The translations under genes were made by a program, and so were the position numbers. The notes below the pieces were generated by a model, which saw nothing but the letters and a program-made list of their open reading frames with translations, was not told where the DNA came from and ran no database searches. A stretch of 15,476 nucleotides of DNA from CAYPPS01 sp964412685 (GTDB lineage Bacteria > Patescibacteriota > Microgenomatia > PFEM01 > CAYPPS01): contig CAYPPS010000012.1 in assembly GCA_964412685.1 (NCBI GenBank), forward strand, positions 1 to 15,476. The letters are read 5' to 3'. Below, in pieces: positions 5,325 to 12,557 of the stretch (position 1 is the stretch's first letter; the number at the start of each line of letters is the position of its first letter).

Positions 5325-6572
5325 GTGAAGTTTTCTTGTCGATTTTTACTTTTGCTTATTTTTTTACTTCCCTTTCAGCTCGGACGCCACTTTTGGCCTG
5401 AAGTTAGTTTTGTCTATGGTCTCAAGATTGATTATCTTTCTCCCATTATCTTTTTGACCGATCTTGTTCTTTTGTCTTTTTTAATCGTTTTCGGGATCGA
5501 GAAAAAAGTTTTTAAAAACCCTCAAAAGATTTTTGCCTCTTTTGGTGACAAAGTTCTTTTCTTGACCTTCATTTTAGTTTTGGCTTTGACGACTACCGGA
5601 GCTCTCTTTCCTTGGCTGGCTCTTTTAAAAGCAGTCAGGTTTTTATTTCTCTTTATCTTGGCCTTGATTCTAAAAAACAATAAGTTTTCTTTATCAAAGA
5701 TTGTTTTTGTTTTATCCTTGGGGTCATTTTACTCTTGCTTGCTCGCTTTGGCTCAAACAATTCATCAAGGTTCATTGGGATTCCCTTTCTGGTTTTTAGG
5801 AGAAAGAGATTTTGGTTTAGGCAGTTTGGGAGTGGCCAAAGCTGTTTTGAATTCTCAACTTTTTTTACGTCCCTACGCTAGTTTTTCTCACCCTAATTCC
5901 CTGGCCGGTTTTTTGTTGGCCAGTTTCTTTCTGATTTTAAAAGGTTTACGGGAAGAGAAAGATAATCGCAGGAAAGAGTGGTATCGTTTGGTTCTTAGTC
6001 TTAGTTTGATGACTATTTTTTTGACCTTCTCTCGAACCGTCTGGTTGGTTTTTCTTCTTCTTTTTCCCTTGGCTCTTTTTTGGTTTTCGAAAAGCAAAAA
6101 ATTTGTTATCTTCGCTCTCTCGATATTTTTTCCCTTAACCGCCTTTTATTTTTTAAAAACACTTCCCTTCTCAACCTCAGAGGCCTTGATCCAAAGATGG
6201 GACCTAGCCAAAATTGCCTTGGTTGTTTGGCGGAATAATTTATTTTTGGGTGTGGGTCTAAATAATTTTCTGAAGATTGTTCCCCGTTTTTGGCAAGGAG
6301 AGAAAACTTTCATTATTCAGCCGGTTCATAATGTTTATTTACTTGCTTTAGTGGAAACTGGTATCATTGGCGGGCTGTTTTTATTGACGGTTCTTGCTGG
6401 TTCAATTAAAAAGCTTTTCCAAGAAAAAAGGATTTTTGTTTTACTCTCTTTGTTGGCAATTTTATTGACCGGCCTTTTTGATCACTATTGGTTGACCCTG
6501 TGGCAAAACCAACTTTTGTTTGCTTTAATCTTGGGTCTAAGTTTCAATGATCTTAAAAGTGGTAGAATTTAA
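5325..6572 (+). CDS. O-antigen ligase/polymerase family membrane protein (Wzy/WaaL-like)
   Basis: This polytopic membrane protein is expected to polymerise lipid-linked oligosaccharide repeats or transfer a glycan to an acceptor on the outer face of the membrane. The 415 residues contain roughly ten to twelve hydrophobic segments. The family motifs are clear: RPYASFSHPNSLAGFL (182-197), TFSRTVW with R237, an RWDLAKIA...GVGLNNF stretch (291-315), and QPVHNVYLLALVETGIIGG (332-350) with the conserved His335. A further GLFDHYWLT (383-391) is typical of the C-terminal helices. The start is GTG at 5325, after AGGAG (5317-5321) at a short spacing of 3 nt. It follows khpB by 13 nt and precedes the flippase by 3 nt, so it looks like part of the rpmH-yidC operon. 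Polymerase and ligase activities cannot be told apart from sequence alone. Confidence 0.85.
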   Translation: MKFSCRFLLLLIFLLPFQLGRHFWPEVSFVYGLKIDYLSPIIFLTDLVLLSFLIVFGIEKKVFKNPQKIFASFGDKVLFLTFILVLALTTTGALFPWLALLKAVRFLFLFILALILKNNKFSLSKIVFVLSLGSFYSCLLALAQTIHQGSLGFPFWFLGERDFGLGSLGVAKAVLNSQLFLRPYASFSHPNSLAGFLLASFFLILKGLREEKDNRRKEWYRLVLSLSLMTIFLTFSRTVWLVFLLLFPLALFWFSKSKKFVIFALSIFFPLTAFYFLKTLPFSTSEALIQRWDLAKIALVVWRNNLFLGVGLNNFLKIVPRFWQGEKTFIIQPVHNVYLLALVETGIIGGLFLLTVLAGSIKKLFQEKRIFVLLSLLAILLTGLFDHYWLTLWQNQLLFALILGLSFNDLKSGRI

Positions 6573-6575
6573 AAA

Positions 6576-7982
6576 ATGAGCTTAAGAAGAGTAGTGGCTT
6601 TAAATACTTTTTGGCAACTTTTGGCCAAGGCGATTGGAGTCGGTTTTGGCTTAATCACTGTTGCCTTGTTGACTGATTATCTGGGCCTTGAAGGTTACGG
6701 CGATTACATGTTTATTACTTCGGCGGTGGTGATTTTTGGCGGCTTGGCTGATTGGGGAACGGTGACCATTGGAGTTCGTGAAGCGGCTCAAGAGACCAAA
6801 GATCGTTCTCTTCTTCTGGGCAACTTGATTATCTTAAGATTTCTCTTGGCTCTTTTTTCTGTTTTGTTTTTCATTGCCTTTGCTTTCTTGTTTCCTTTTA
6901 AAACCGAGAGTTTGAATTTGGTTCGTTTGGGATTGCTCATTTCTTCATTGTTCCTATTAACCAACAACTTAAAAAGCTCTTTTGGGATTGCCTTCCAATC
7001 AAGCTTGAAAATGCAGAAACAAGCCCTGATTCAAACGGTCACCACTTTTTTGGTTTTTGTTTTTACTCTTATTTTTATTCACTTAGAGTTTAGTTTTCTC
7101 TGGTTAATTTTTACTTTAGTTTTGGCGTCTGTCTCGACCGTCTTTTTGGCCGCCTTTATTTTCTTTAAACAAGAAAAGATAATTTTAAGGTTGGATAAGA
7201 AAATCATCAAAAAACTTTTGATTGAATCTTTGCCCATGGGACTGATTTTGCTTTTCTTTACCTTGGACCGCCAAGTGGATACGATTTTGTTAGGAGCAAT
7301 CAAGGGCAGTGGGGCTGTTGGTATCTATGCTTTGTCTGGCAGGATAAATGGAGTTGTTCTTCTGGGAGCCGCTTTCTTAATGAATACCCTTTTACCGATT
7401 TTGTCTCGAGTGAAAGATGAAAGGGAAAAAGTTCAGAAAATTTTCGGCCATGTTTTTTGGTTAATGTTTTCGATGGGCCTTTTGGCCGGGGTCTTGGTTT
7501 TTGTTTTTTCGCCCTTGATGATTAAGATTCTGACCCGGTCGAATTTTTCAGAGTTTAGTTCTTCAGTCTTGGTTTTGAGAATTTTTTCCCTCAGTCTCTT
7601 TTTTGCTTATTTTAATCATCTGACTGGTTACACCTTGGTTGCCTTTGGTAAACAACGCGCGTATTTATTAGTGGCAGGACTTGCTTTGGTTTTCAATGTT
7701 GTTGCCAATTTGTGGGCGATCAATTCTTATTCTTTTCTTGGCGCCGCTTGGGTAACCGTTATCACCGAAGCAATCGTTTTTGTCTTAACTTTTTTGTTGC
7801 TCAAACAACAGTTGAATCTTTACCCGAAAAGCAAACCCAAAGAGCTGGTTAGTTTTTTGAAAAATCAATTTTCATCTTTAAGAGAATGGAACAAGAAGTT
7901 ATATTTGCAGGCCGAAAATTCTGAGCTAACGGCTCGGAAACGAAGGGCAAAAAAGCAAACTTCTTCGGAGGTTTCGGATTGA
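6576..7982 (+). CDS. Polysaccharide flippase (Wzx/RfbX-type)
   Basis: This is a transporter of the MOP superfamily expected to flip undecaprenyl-linked oligosaccharides across the cytoplasmic membrane for the adjacent polymerase/ligase. The 468-residue protein has about twelve hydrophobic helices over residues 8-430. It has the family's N-terminal pattern, LNTFWQLLAKAIG (9-21) followed by YLGLEGYGDY (35-44), and a conserved middle segment with LDRQVDTILLG. The last ~40 residues are a charged, lysine/arginine-rich cytoplasmic tail. It starts 3 nt after the previous stop without a Shine-Dalgarno sequence, indicating coupling. Its TGA stop (7980-7982) lies inside the predicted promoter of the next unit. 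No glycosyltransferase is encoded nearby, so the repeat unit must be built from genes elsewhere. The substrate is unknown. Confidence 0.87.
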   Translation: MSLRRVVALNTFWQLLAKAIGVGFGLITVALLTDYLGLEGYGDYMFITSAVVIFGGLADWGTVTIGVREAAQETKDRSLLLGNLIILRFLLALFSVLFFIAFAFLFPFKTESLNLVRLGLLISSLFLLTNNLKSSFGIAFQSSLKMQKQALIQTVTTFLVFVFTLIFIHLEFSFLWLIFTLVLASVSTVFLAAFIFFKQEKIILRLDKKIIKKLLIESLPMGLILLFFTLDRQVDTILLGAIKGSGAVGIYALSGRINGVVLLGAAFLMNTLLPILSRVKDEREKVQKIFGHVFWLMFSMGLLAGVLVFVFSPLMIKILTRSNFSEFSSSVLVLRIFSLSLFFAYFNHLTGYTLVAFGKQRAYLLVAGLALVFNVVANLWAINSYSFLGAAWVTVITEAIVFVLTFLLLKQQLNLYPKSKPKELVSFLKNQFSSLREWNKKLYLQAENSELTARKRRAKKQTSSEVSD

Positions 7983-8008
7983 GAGGCCTCTCGGCCTGCT
8001 GCTATAAT
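7979..8008 (+). promoter_or_regulatory. Strong predicted promoter with a palindrome over its -35
   Basis: TTGAGA (7979-7984), an 18-nt spacer and a perfect TATAAT (8003-8008) form the best-matching promoter in the right half. The -35 overlaps the flippase stop codon. A perfect 12-bp palindrome, GAGAGGCCTCTC (7981-7992), covers the end of the -35 and the start of the spacer, where a repressor operator could lie. Transcription would start near 8015, about 50 nt before the RNase H-like start codon. Confidence 0.6.
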
Positions 8009-8024
8009 CTTAGAAGAAAGAAAA

Positions 8025-8056
8025 CTCCAGACTTTTAGTCCGGAGAAGTTTATAAT
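8025..8056 (+). promoter_or_regulatory. Leader hairpin followed by a second -10 box
   Basis: CTCCAGAC (8025-8032) and GTCCGGAG (8038-8045) form a stem with one A-C mismatch around a TTTTA loop. A second perfect TATAAT (8051-8056) lies 9 nt before the ATG at 8066. No -35 is seen for this second box, because the hairpin occupies that position. It may be an alternative leaderless promoter, or simply an AT-rich leader of the upstream promoter. Confidence 0.4.
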
Positions 8057-8065
8057 ACTATTTCG

Positions 8066-8521
8066 ATGACCAAAGAATTTTTTAAAATTTTTACTGACGG
8101 CGGAGCTCGTGGCAATCCCGGTAAAGCGGCAATCGGCTTCGTTGTTTTTAACGAAGAAGGGAAGGAGATAAAGAGAGGAAAAAAGTTTATCGGCCAAGCC
8201 ACCAACAACATTGCCGAATACCAAGCGGTCATAGAAGCGATGAAATTTTTAAAGATAGATTTATTTGCCTCGCCCGTTCAACAAGCAAAAAAGAAGACGG
8301 AAATTAAAGTAGATTTTTTTCTTGACTCACTCTTGGTGGTTAATCAACTCAAGGGCCTCTATCGAATTAAGAATAAAAATCTCGCCACTCTGGTAATAGA
8401 AATTCGTTCCCTCGAAAAAGATCTCGCTCTTATTTTTAATTATCATTTCGTCCCGCGAGAAAAAAATAAAATTGCCGATCAATTGGTCAACCAAGCCTTG
8501 GATAGCGAGATGATGATTTAA
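8066..8521 (+). CDS. Ribonuclease HI family protein
   Basis: RNase HI cleaves the RNA strand of RNA-DNA hybrids, for instance in R-loops and primer remnants. The 151-residue protein has the complete DEDD catalytic set in family context: D11 in FTDGGARGNPG (9-19), E51 in NNIAEYQAVIEA (47-58), D87 in FFLDSLLVVNQL (84-95), and D138 in KIADQLVNQALD (135-146). The HFVPREKN stretch (127-134) matches the usual HVPREKN before the last aspartate. It is the short RNase HI type without a separate hybrid-binding domain. A divergent branch used as an accessory nuclease is possible, so no gene symbol is given. It follows the flippase by 83 nt with its own promoter signals and precedes the DUF4012 gene by 77 nt. 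There is a T-run after the stop but no stem. Confidence 0.9.
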   Translation: MTKEFFKIFTDGGARGNPGKAAIGFVVFNEEGKEIKRGKKFIGQATNNIAEYQAVIEAMKFLKIDLFASPVQQAKKKTEIKVDFFLDSLLVVNQLKGLYRIKNKNLATLVIEIRSLEKDLALIFNYHFVPREKNKIADQLVNQALDSEMMI

Positions 8522-8584
8522 TTTTTTTTTGCCCTCTTCTCACTTGATCCTTTTGCGATCTTTTTTTATCATTATGATATCGAT

Positions 8585-8590
8585 TGTAAT
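8585..8590 (+). promoter_or_regulatory. Possible -10 box of the DUF4012 gene
   Basis: TGTAAT (8585-8590) lies 8 nt before the ATG at 8599 and inside a small inverted repeat, CGATTGTAATCG (8581-8592). The -35 position holds only T-rich sequence. If used, it would give a nearly leaderless mRNA. The assignment is weak and rests mainly on similar spacing at other genes in the window. Confidence 0.3.
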
Positions 8591-8598
8591 CGTTTCAC

Positions 8599-11241
8599 AT
8601 GATGAGTAGAATTTTTTACATCCCCGAAACTGGAGCTGAAAAACCCGTCGTCCAAATCATGGGCGATCGCAAATTTATCGGCTTTTTTTTGGGTCAGTTT
8701 TTGACTCAACAAAACTGTCAAGTTATTTTTGAACCATCGCCTTCCCAAAAAATTGATTACCTTTTTTATTTGTCAAAAAATGGAAATCAAGATTTAAAAG
8801 AAATTTTTGATCTAGCCCAAAAAAATAATGCCAAGCTTTTATTGGCTTTCTCAACTCGAATCTCTCAAAACAGTGATTACCTTTTTCAACTAGGCCACAC
8901 TTTGAAAGTTAATTTTCGGATTGTTTTTTTGGAGAAAGTTTTCGGACCAAAAATGGACCCACAAGATTTTCGTCAACTAGTCAGCGCCGGAGTTTATGAA
9001 AAAAATGATTATGTTTTTATTAGTGATCTTGTTTACGGTCTTTCCAAGGCGATGTTCACTCACGGAACAAATGAGAAAACTTTTTATCTGCTTTCTGAAA
9101 AAAAACAGGAAGTTTTAGCCAGAAAAGAAGAGAGATTAATTGGCTGGCAACCAATCGTTAGTTTCGAAGAAGGATTAGAAAAAACAAAAGATTTTTTTTC
9201 TTCGTCCCCACCACCTTTGCTAAAAGAAAACTTTTCGGAAAAGGAAAAGGAAAAAGAGGAAGAAAGTTTCTTGAAAAAGATTTCTCTGGCGGAAAAGACA
9301 TCCCCAACGGTGAACGAAGTGTCTGATCTCCCCATTCGAGAGAAGCCAGAAGAAAAGATCGAAGAAAATGAAGAAAAGAAAATGAAGAAAAGATTTTTAA
9401 ATCGAATCCCGTTTCTGTTTATCTTTCTTATTTTCTTGGGCCTAATTACTTTGCCAATTACTTCCATTGGTGGCTCTTTATTTTTAGGAAAAGTTTTCCT
9501 AGATCGTTCGAAAAATAATTTGCTCGTTGGGAAGTTTTTGCCGGCTCAAAGAGAAGCCGATTTGGCCAAAAAAAGTTTTACTTATTCAAAGAGCTCGCTC
9601 AATTTTTTCCGGCCATTAATTAATTTTTTTCCCCAAAGAGATCTGATCAAAAGGGGAGAAAAGTTAATTGACTTGGGGATTACTTCCAGTCAATCTTTGT
9701 CTTCAGGAAGTTTGTTGGGAGACAGCGGTTGGCAAATTTTCAAAAACTTTTTTTTGACCGAAAGAACCTTAACTCCTTTAGAAGTGGCTGACTTGATTAA
9801 TCAAAGCCAATTCTTGGTGACCGATACTGGTCGCCACCTAAGCTTGACTCAAGCACTAGTTAAAGAAACTCGTTTTGAAGAAGAGATGTCGATGTTGCCG
9901 CCAACAATCGAAGCTCTCGAAAAAGTGGATCTTTTTTGGCCGGTTTTGTCTAAACTGCTGGCTTTAGAAGAAAGAAAAACCTATTTGGTTTTATTGCAAA
10001 ACAACGCCGAACTTCGACCGACCGGTGGTTTCATTGGTTCTTTTGCTTTGGTCACTTTAAACCAAGGAGAGCTAATTGATTTCGACGTCCAAGATGTTTA
10101 TTGGGCTGACGGACAACTCAAAGGTCACGTTGAGCCACCGGGGGCGTTAAAAGATTACTTGGGTGAAGGCGGTTGGTACTTGAGAGATTCTAATTGGGAT
10201 CCAGACTTTCCCACCTCAGCTCAACGGGCGATTTGGTTTTTGGAAAAAGAAACGGGACGGAAGGTTGATGGAGTAATCGCTCTAAACTTAAACGTCGTCA
10301 AGGATGTCTTATCTCAAATGGGGGAAATAAACTTGCCCGACTTTAGAGAAAAGATTACCGCTCAAAATCTATTTGAAAAAGCGGAATATTATTCCGAGGT
10401 TAATTTTTTCCCCGGTTCAACCCAAAAACAAGATTTTCTAGGAGAGCTAGTGTTTGTCTTATTTGAAGAGCTTAAAAAAGCCAACCCGGATCTTTTGGCT
10501 AAAACGGCGCTCTCGCTTTTTGAATCAGCGAGACAAAAAAACTTGCTTTTTTATTTCAATGATTCTCAATTGGAGAAAAAGTTTTTAGGTCTTAATTGGG
10601 GTGGCCAAATCAGGAAACCGATTTGTGACAGCAACGAAGAAATCAAATGTATCACTGATTACCTCATGATTGTTGAGGCCAACGTTGGGGTGAACAAAGC
10701 CAATTATTTTGTCAAAAGGAATTTATTTCATCAAGTAAGCCTGGATCGGGCAGACAAACCTCAGATGACCACGCGGTTGGTCTATAGCAACGAGAGCTTA
10801 AGTGAAAAGTTTCCCGCTGGTGTTTATCGGAATTATTTAAGATTGCTTCTTCCGCTTCAAGTAGAAGTCGAAGAAGTGCGAATCAAAAATGAACAAGAAA
10901 AACTTTTGAAGACCTTGGAAAAAGAGGATTTAAATTTGATTGTTAATCATGACTTGCTTTCGGTTGGTTTCTTGGTGGAGGTGCCAATTCAAAGTAGTCG
11001 GATTGTGGAGATAGATTATCGTTTGCCGATTAAGCTAAGTCGAGGAGTTAATCGTTATGTATTATTAATTCAAAAACAATCAGGAATAGAGGACGAGAGT
11101 TTTAAGTTTTCTTTTACCTCAAATTCGTCATTAGAAATTGAAGAAACCTCGCCGCCAATTGATTTGACCCGAGGGAGCCGAGTCGTCTTTGATCCTACTT
11201 TTGATCAAGATCTCTTCTTTTCGATTCTCTTGAAACGTTAG
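8599..11241 (+). CDS. DUF4012 membrane protein with N-terminal degenerate epimerase-like (SDR) domain
   Basis: DUF4012 proteins are common in Patescibacteria and some Gram-positives, and their function is unknown. This one is 880 residues. Residues 1-200 look like a shrunken extended short-chain dehydrogenase/NDP-sugar epimerase. Residues 16-45 resemble the first Rossmann strand, with GDRKFIG (22-28) where GGAGFIG is usual. VFGP (114-117) resembles vYGP, NDYVFISDLVYGLSKA (136-151) resembles the family's RDFVyVdDvv stretch, and the GWQPIVSFEEGLEKT ending (182-196) is very typical. The middle nucleotide-loop glycine and the YxxxK lysine seem lost, so it is probably not an active enzyme. Residues 201-265 are a highly charged linker, followed by one membrane helix (about 268-297). 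The extracellular part includes the DUF4012 core with NNAELRPTGGFIGSFALV (468-485). The start is ATGATG at 8599 or 8602. The stop overlaps the convergent metallopeptidase gene by 4 bp. Confidence 0.82.
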   Translation: MMSRIFYIPETGAEKPVVQIMGDRKFIGFFLGQFLTQQNCQVIFEPSPSQKIDYLFYLSKNGNQDLKEIFDLAQKNNAKLLLAFSTRISQNSDYLFQLGHTLKVNFRIVFLEKVFGPKMDPQDFRQLVSAGVYEKNDYVFISDLVYGLSKAMFTHGTNEKTFYLLSEKKQEVLARKEERLIGWQPIVSFEEGLEKTKDFFSSSPPPLLKENFSEKEKEKEEESFLKKISLAEKTSPTVNEVSDLPIREKPEEKIEENEEKKMKKRFLNRIPFLFIFLIFLGLITLPITSIGGSLFLGKVFLDRSKNNLLVGKFLPAQREADLAKKSFTYSKSSLNFFRPLINFFPQRDLIKRGEKLIDLGITSSQSLSSGSLLGDSGWQIFKNFFLTERTLTPLEVADLINQSQFLVTDTGRHLSLTQALVKETRFEEEMSMLPPTIEALEKVDLFWPVLSKLLALEERKTYLVLLQNNAELRPTGGFIGSFALVTLNQGELIDFDVQDVYWADGQLKGHVEPPGALKDYLGEGGWYLRDSNWDPDFPTSAQRAIWFLEKETGRKVDGVIALNLNVVKDVLSQMGEINLPDFREKITAQNLFEKAEYYSEVNFFPGSTQKQDFLGELVFVLFEELKKANPDLLAKTALSLFESARQKNLLFYFNDSQLEKKFLGLNWGGQIRKPICDSNEEIKCITDYLMIVEANVGVNKANYFVKRNLFHQVSLDRADKPQMTTRLVYSNESLSEKFPAGVYRNYLRLLLPLQVEVEEVRIKNEQEKLLKTLEKEDLNLIVNHDLLSVGFLVEVPIQSSRIVEIDYRLPIKLSRGVNRYVLLIQKQSGIEDESFKFSFTSNSSLEIEETSPPIDLTRGSRVVFDPTFDQDLFFSILLKR

Positions 11242-11726
11242 TTTTCTAACTCTTTTTCGAATTGCTTTAGGGCATGAAGATAGCCCTTGGCTCGTTCAAG
11301 TCGAGGATATTCATCCATTTTGCGATTAAATTTCCGACCATGATCAGGATAGACTAAGTGGGTGAGTTCGTGGAGGAGAACGGCTTTGATCACCCAAACG
11401 GGCGCTTTTTTCAAGCAGCTTGAAAGGCGGATTCTTTTGTTTCTCATTGAGCAACTACCAAAAATGGCTTTTTGTTGATCGGACCAATCAGCTGAACCAT
11501 ATTTCAATTTACCTTTAAAGTATTGTTGGTTTAATTGATCGGCCATCTTTTCTAAATTGTTTTTTCTTTTTTCTATTTTTTCTATTTTTTTTCTAAATCT
11601 ATTTTTGATCTCTTCAATTTGGTCTTTTTTTAAAAAATAGGGGACAGTCAAGACAAAGTGATCTTTTTTTTGTCGAGTGCTGGCTGTTCTGAGCCGCCTT
11701 CGGCTCTTAATGATTTTGAATTTCAT
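11238..11726 (-). CDS. YgjP/SprT-like zinc metallopeptidase (DUF45)
   Basis: This is a predicted zinc-dependent protease of the YgjP (DUF45/WLM-like) family. The 162-residue protein has the active-site helix HELTH (119-123), where two histidines bind zinc and E120 is catalytic. A third ligand candidate is H129 in YPDHGRKFNRKMDEY. Upstream, FGSCSMRNKRIRLSS (89-103) matches the family's WGSC-x-I-x-L stretch, and the helix APVWVIKAVLLHEL is typical. Residues 32-68 form a very basic helix. It is shorter than E. coli YgjP, with a reduced N-terminal beta region. The substrate is unknown. It converges with the DUF4012 gene (4-bp overlap TTAG at 11238-11241) and diverges from rplY, whose start is 47 bp away. 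No terminator separates the converging pair. Confidence 0.85.
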   Translation of the reverse strand: MKFKIIKSRRRLRTASTRQKKDHFVLTVPYFLKKDQIEEIKNRFRKKIEKIEKRKNNLEKMADQLNQQYFKGKLKYGSADWSDQQKAIFGSCSMRNKRIRLSSCLKKAPVWVIKAVLLHELTHLVYPDHGRKFNRKMDEYPRLERAKGYLHALKQFEKELEN

Positions 11727-11733
11727 TGTAATC

Positions 11734-11763
11734 TTGTTTTGGCTACGGTTTGTATGTTATTAT
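11734..11763 (+). promoter_or_regulatory. Predicted rplY promoter, near-leaderless
   Basis: TTGTTT (11734-11739), an 18-nt spacer and TATTAT (11758-11763) lie just before the ATG at 11774. The transcript would start about 3-5 nt upstream of the start codon. The -35 sequence is identical to the one predicted for rpmH, another ribosomal protein gene. Confidence 0.5.
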
Positions 11764-11773
11764 ACGGCTCACC

Positions 11774-12523
11774 ATGGCAGATAAAAAGAAGCTTAGTTTA
11801 AAAGCAGAGAAAAGAAAAGTTTTGGGCCGTAAGGTTAAAAAACTTCGCCAAGAAGGCAATTTGCCGGCCAATATCTTTGGCAAGAAAGTAAAGTCTTTGG
11901 CAATTCAGTTAAGCGACAAAGATTTGAAAGAATCTTTTAAGCAGGCCGGAGAAACAAAAGTGATTGATCTTCAGGTTAAAGGTGAATCAAAAACCAGGCC
12001 AGTTTTGATCAGTAATCTTCAAACCCACCCTTTAAGTGATGACTTTCTTCATGTTGATTTTCACCAGGTTGATTTGAAAGAAAAAGTTACCGCGACGGTG
12101 CCGGTTGAATTTGTCGGCGAGGCTCCGGCGGTGAAAGAGAAAATTGGGATTCTCTTGATGCTTTTGAATGAAGTTGAAGTTGAGGCTTTGCCAACCGAAT
12201 TACCTGACAAGCTAACCCTAAGTCTTGACGGGCTCAAAACCCTGGAAGATCAATTAACGGTGGCTGATTTTAAAGTTCCCACTGGAGTGACTTTATTAGT
12301 TGAGAAAAGTGAGATTGTTGCCAAGATAGAGCCGCCTAAGACAGAAGAGGAAGAAGCCCCTGCGCCAGTAGAGAGTGAAGCTTCTGAGGGAGTAGAGAGC
12401 GAAGCAGTTGAAGGTGAGGCGCCAGCAGAAGGTGAGCAGAAACCGGCCGGAGAAGATCAAAAAGGCCAGGCTGAAGGTGGAAAAAAAGAAGAGAAACCTC
12501 GAGAACAAAACCCCAAAAAGTAA
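11774..12523 (+). CDS. rplY: 50S ribosomal protein L25 (general stress protein CTC form)
   Basis: L25 binds 5S rRNA in the large ribosomal subunit. The 249-residue product is the two-domain CTC form. An N-terminal 5S-binding domain (about 1-95) contains KAEKRKVLGRKVKKLRQEG and NLPANIFG and ends in the conserved HVDFHQV. It is followed by a C-terminal beta domain (about 96-190). The last ~55 residues are a low-complexity acidic tail rich in Glu, Ala and Gly that turns lysine-rich at the end. I place the start at ATG 11774, where MADKKKLSLKAEKRK aligns with the family start. An in-frame TTG at 11750 would add eight residues, but those bases overlap the likely -10 box. No Shine-Dalgarno sequence is present. 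The convergent TPR gene ends 34 nt downstream, and no clear terminator lies between. Confidence 0.93.
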   Translation: MADKKKLSLKAEKRKVLGRKVKKLRQEGNLPANIFGKKVKSLAIQLSDKDLKESFKQAGETKVIDLQVKGESKTRPVLISNLQTHPLSDDFLHVDFHQVDLKEKVTATVPVEFVGEAPAVKEKIGILLMLLNEVEVEALPTELPDKLTLSLDGLKTLEDQLTVADFKVPTGVTLLVEKSEIVAKIEPPKTEEEEAPAPVESEASEGVESEAVEGEAPAEGEQKPAGEDQKGQAEGGKKEEKPREQNPKK

Positions 12524-12557
12524 AATAGGTAAAATCTTTTGTTGCTGAAGTCTAAAA

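Noticed and set aside
8519..8530. Terminator at the T-run after the RNase HI gene
   Set aside because: Ten T residues follow the stop, but no GC-rich inverted repeat stands directly before them.
11560..11600. Short tandem repeat of T-rich units
   Set aside because: It lies inside the metallopeptidase gene and encodes a lysine/isoleucine/glutamate helix. Codon-level low complexity explains it.
11750..11773. Upstream TTG start for L25
   Set aside because: The eight extra residues do not fit the family and are encoded by bases that make up the likely -10 box. ATG 11774 matches the family start.
12524..12557. Bidirectional terminator between rplY and the TPR gene
   Set aside because: The 34-nt gap has no convincing inverted repeat with a T-run on either strand.
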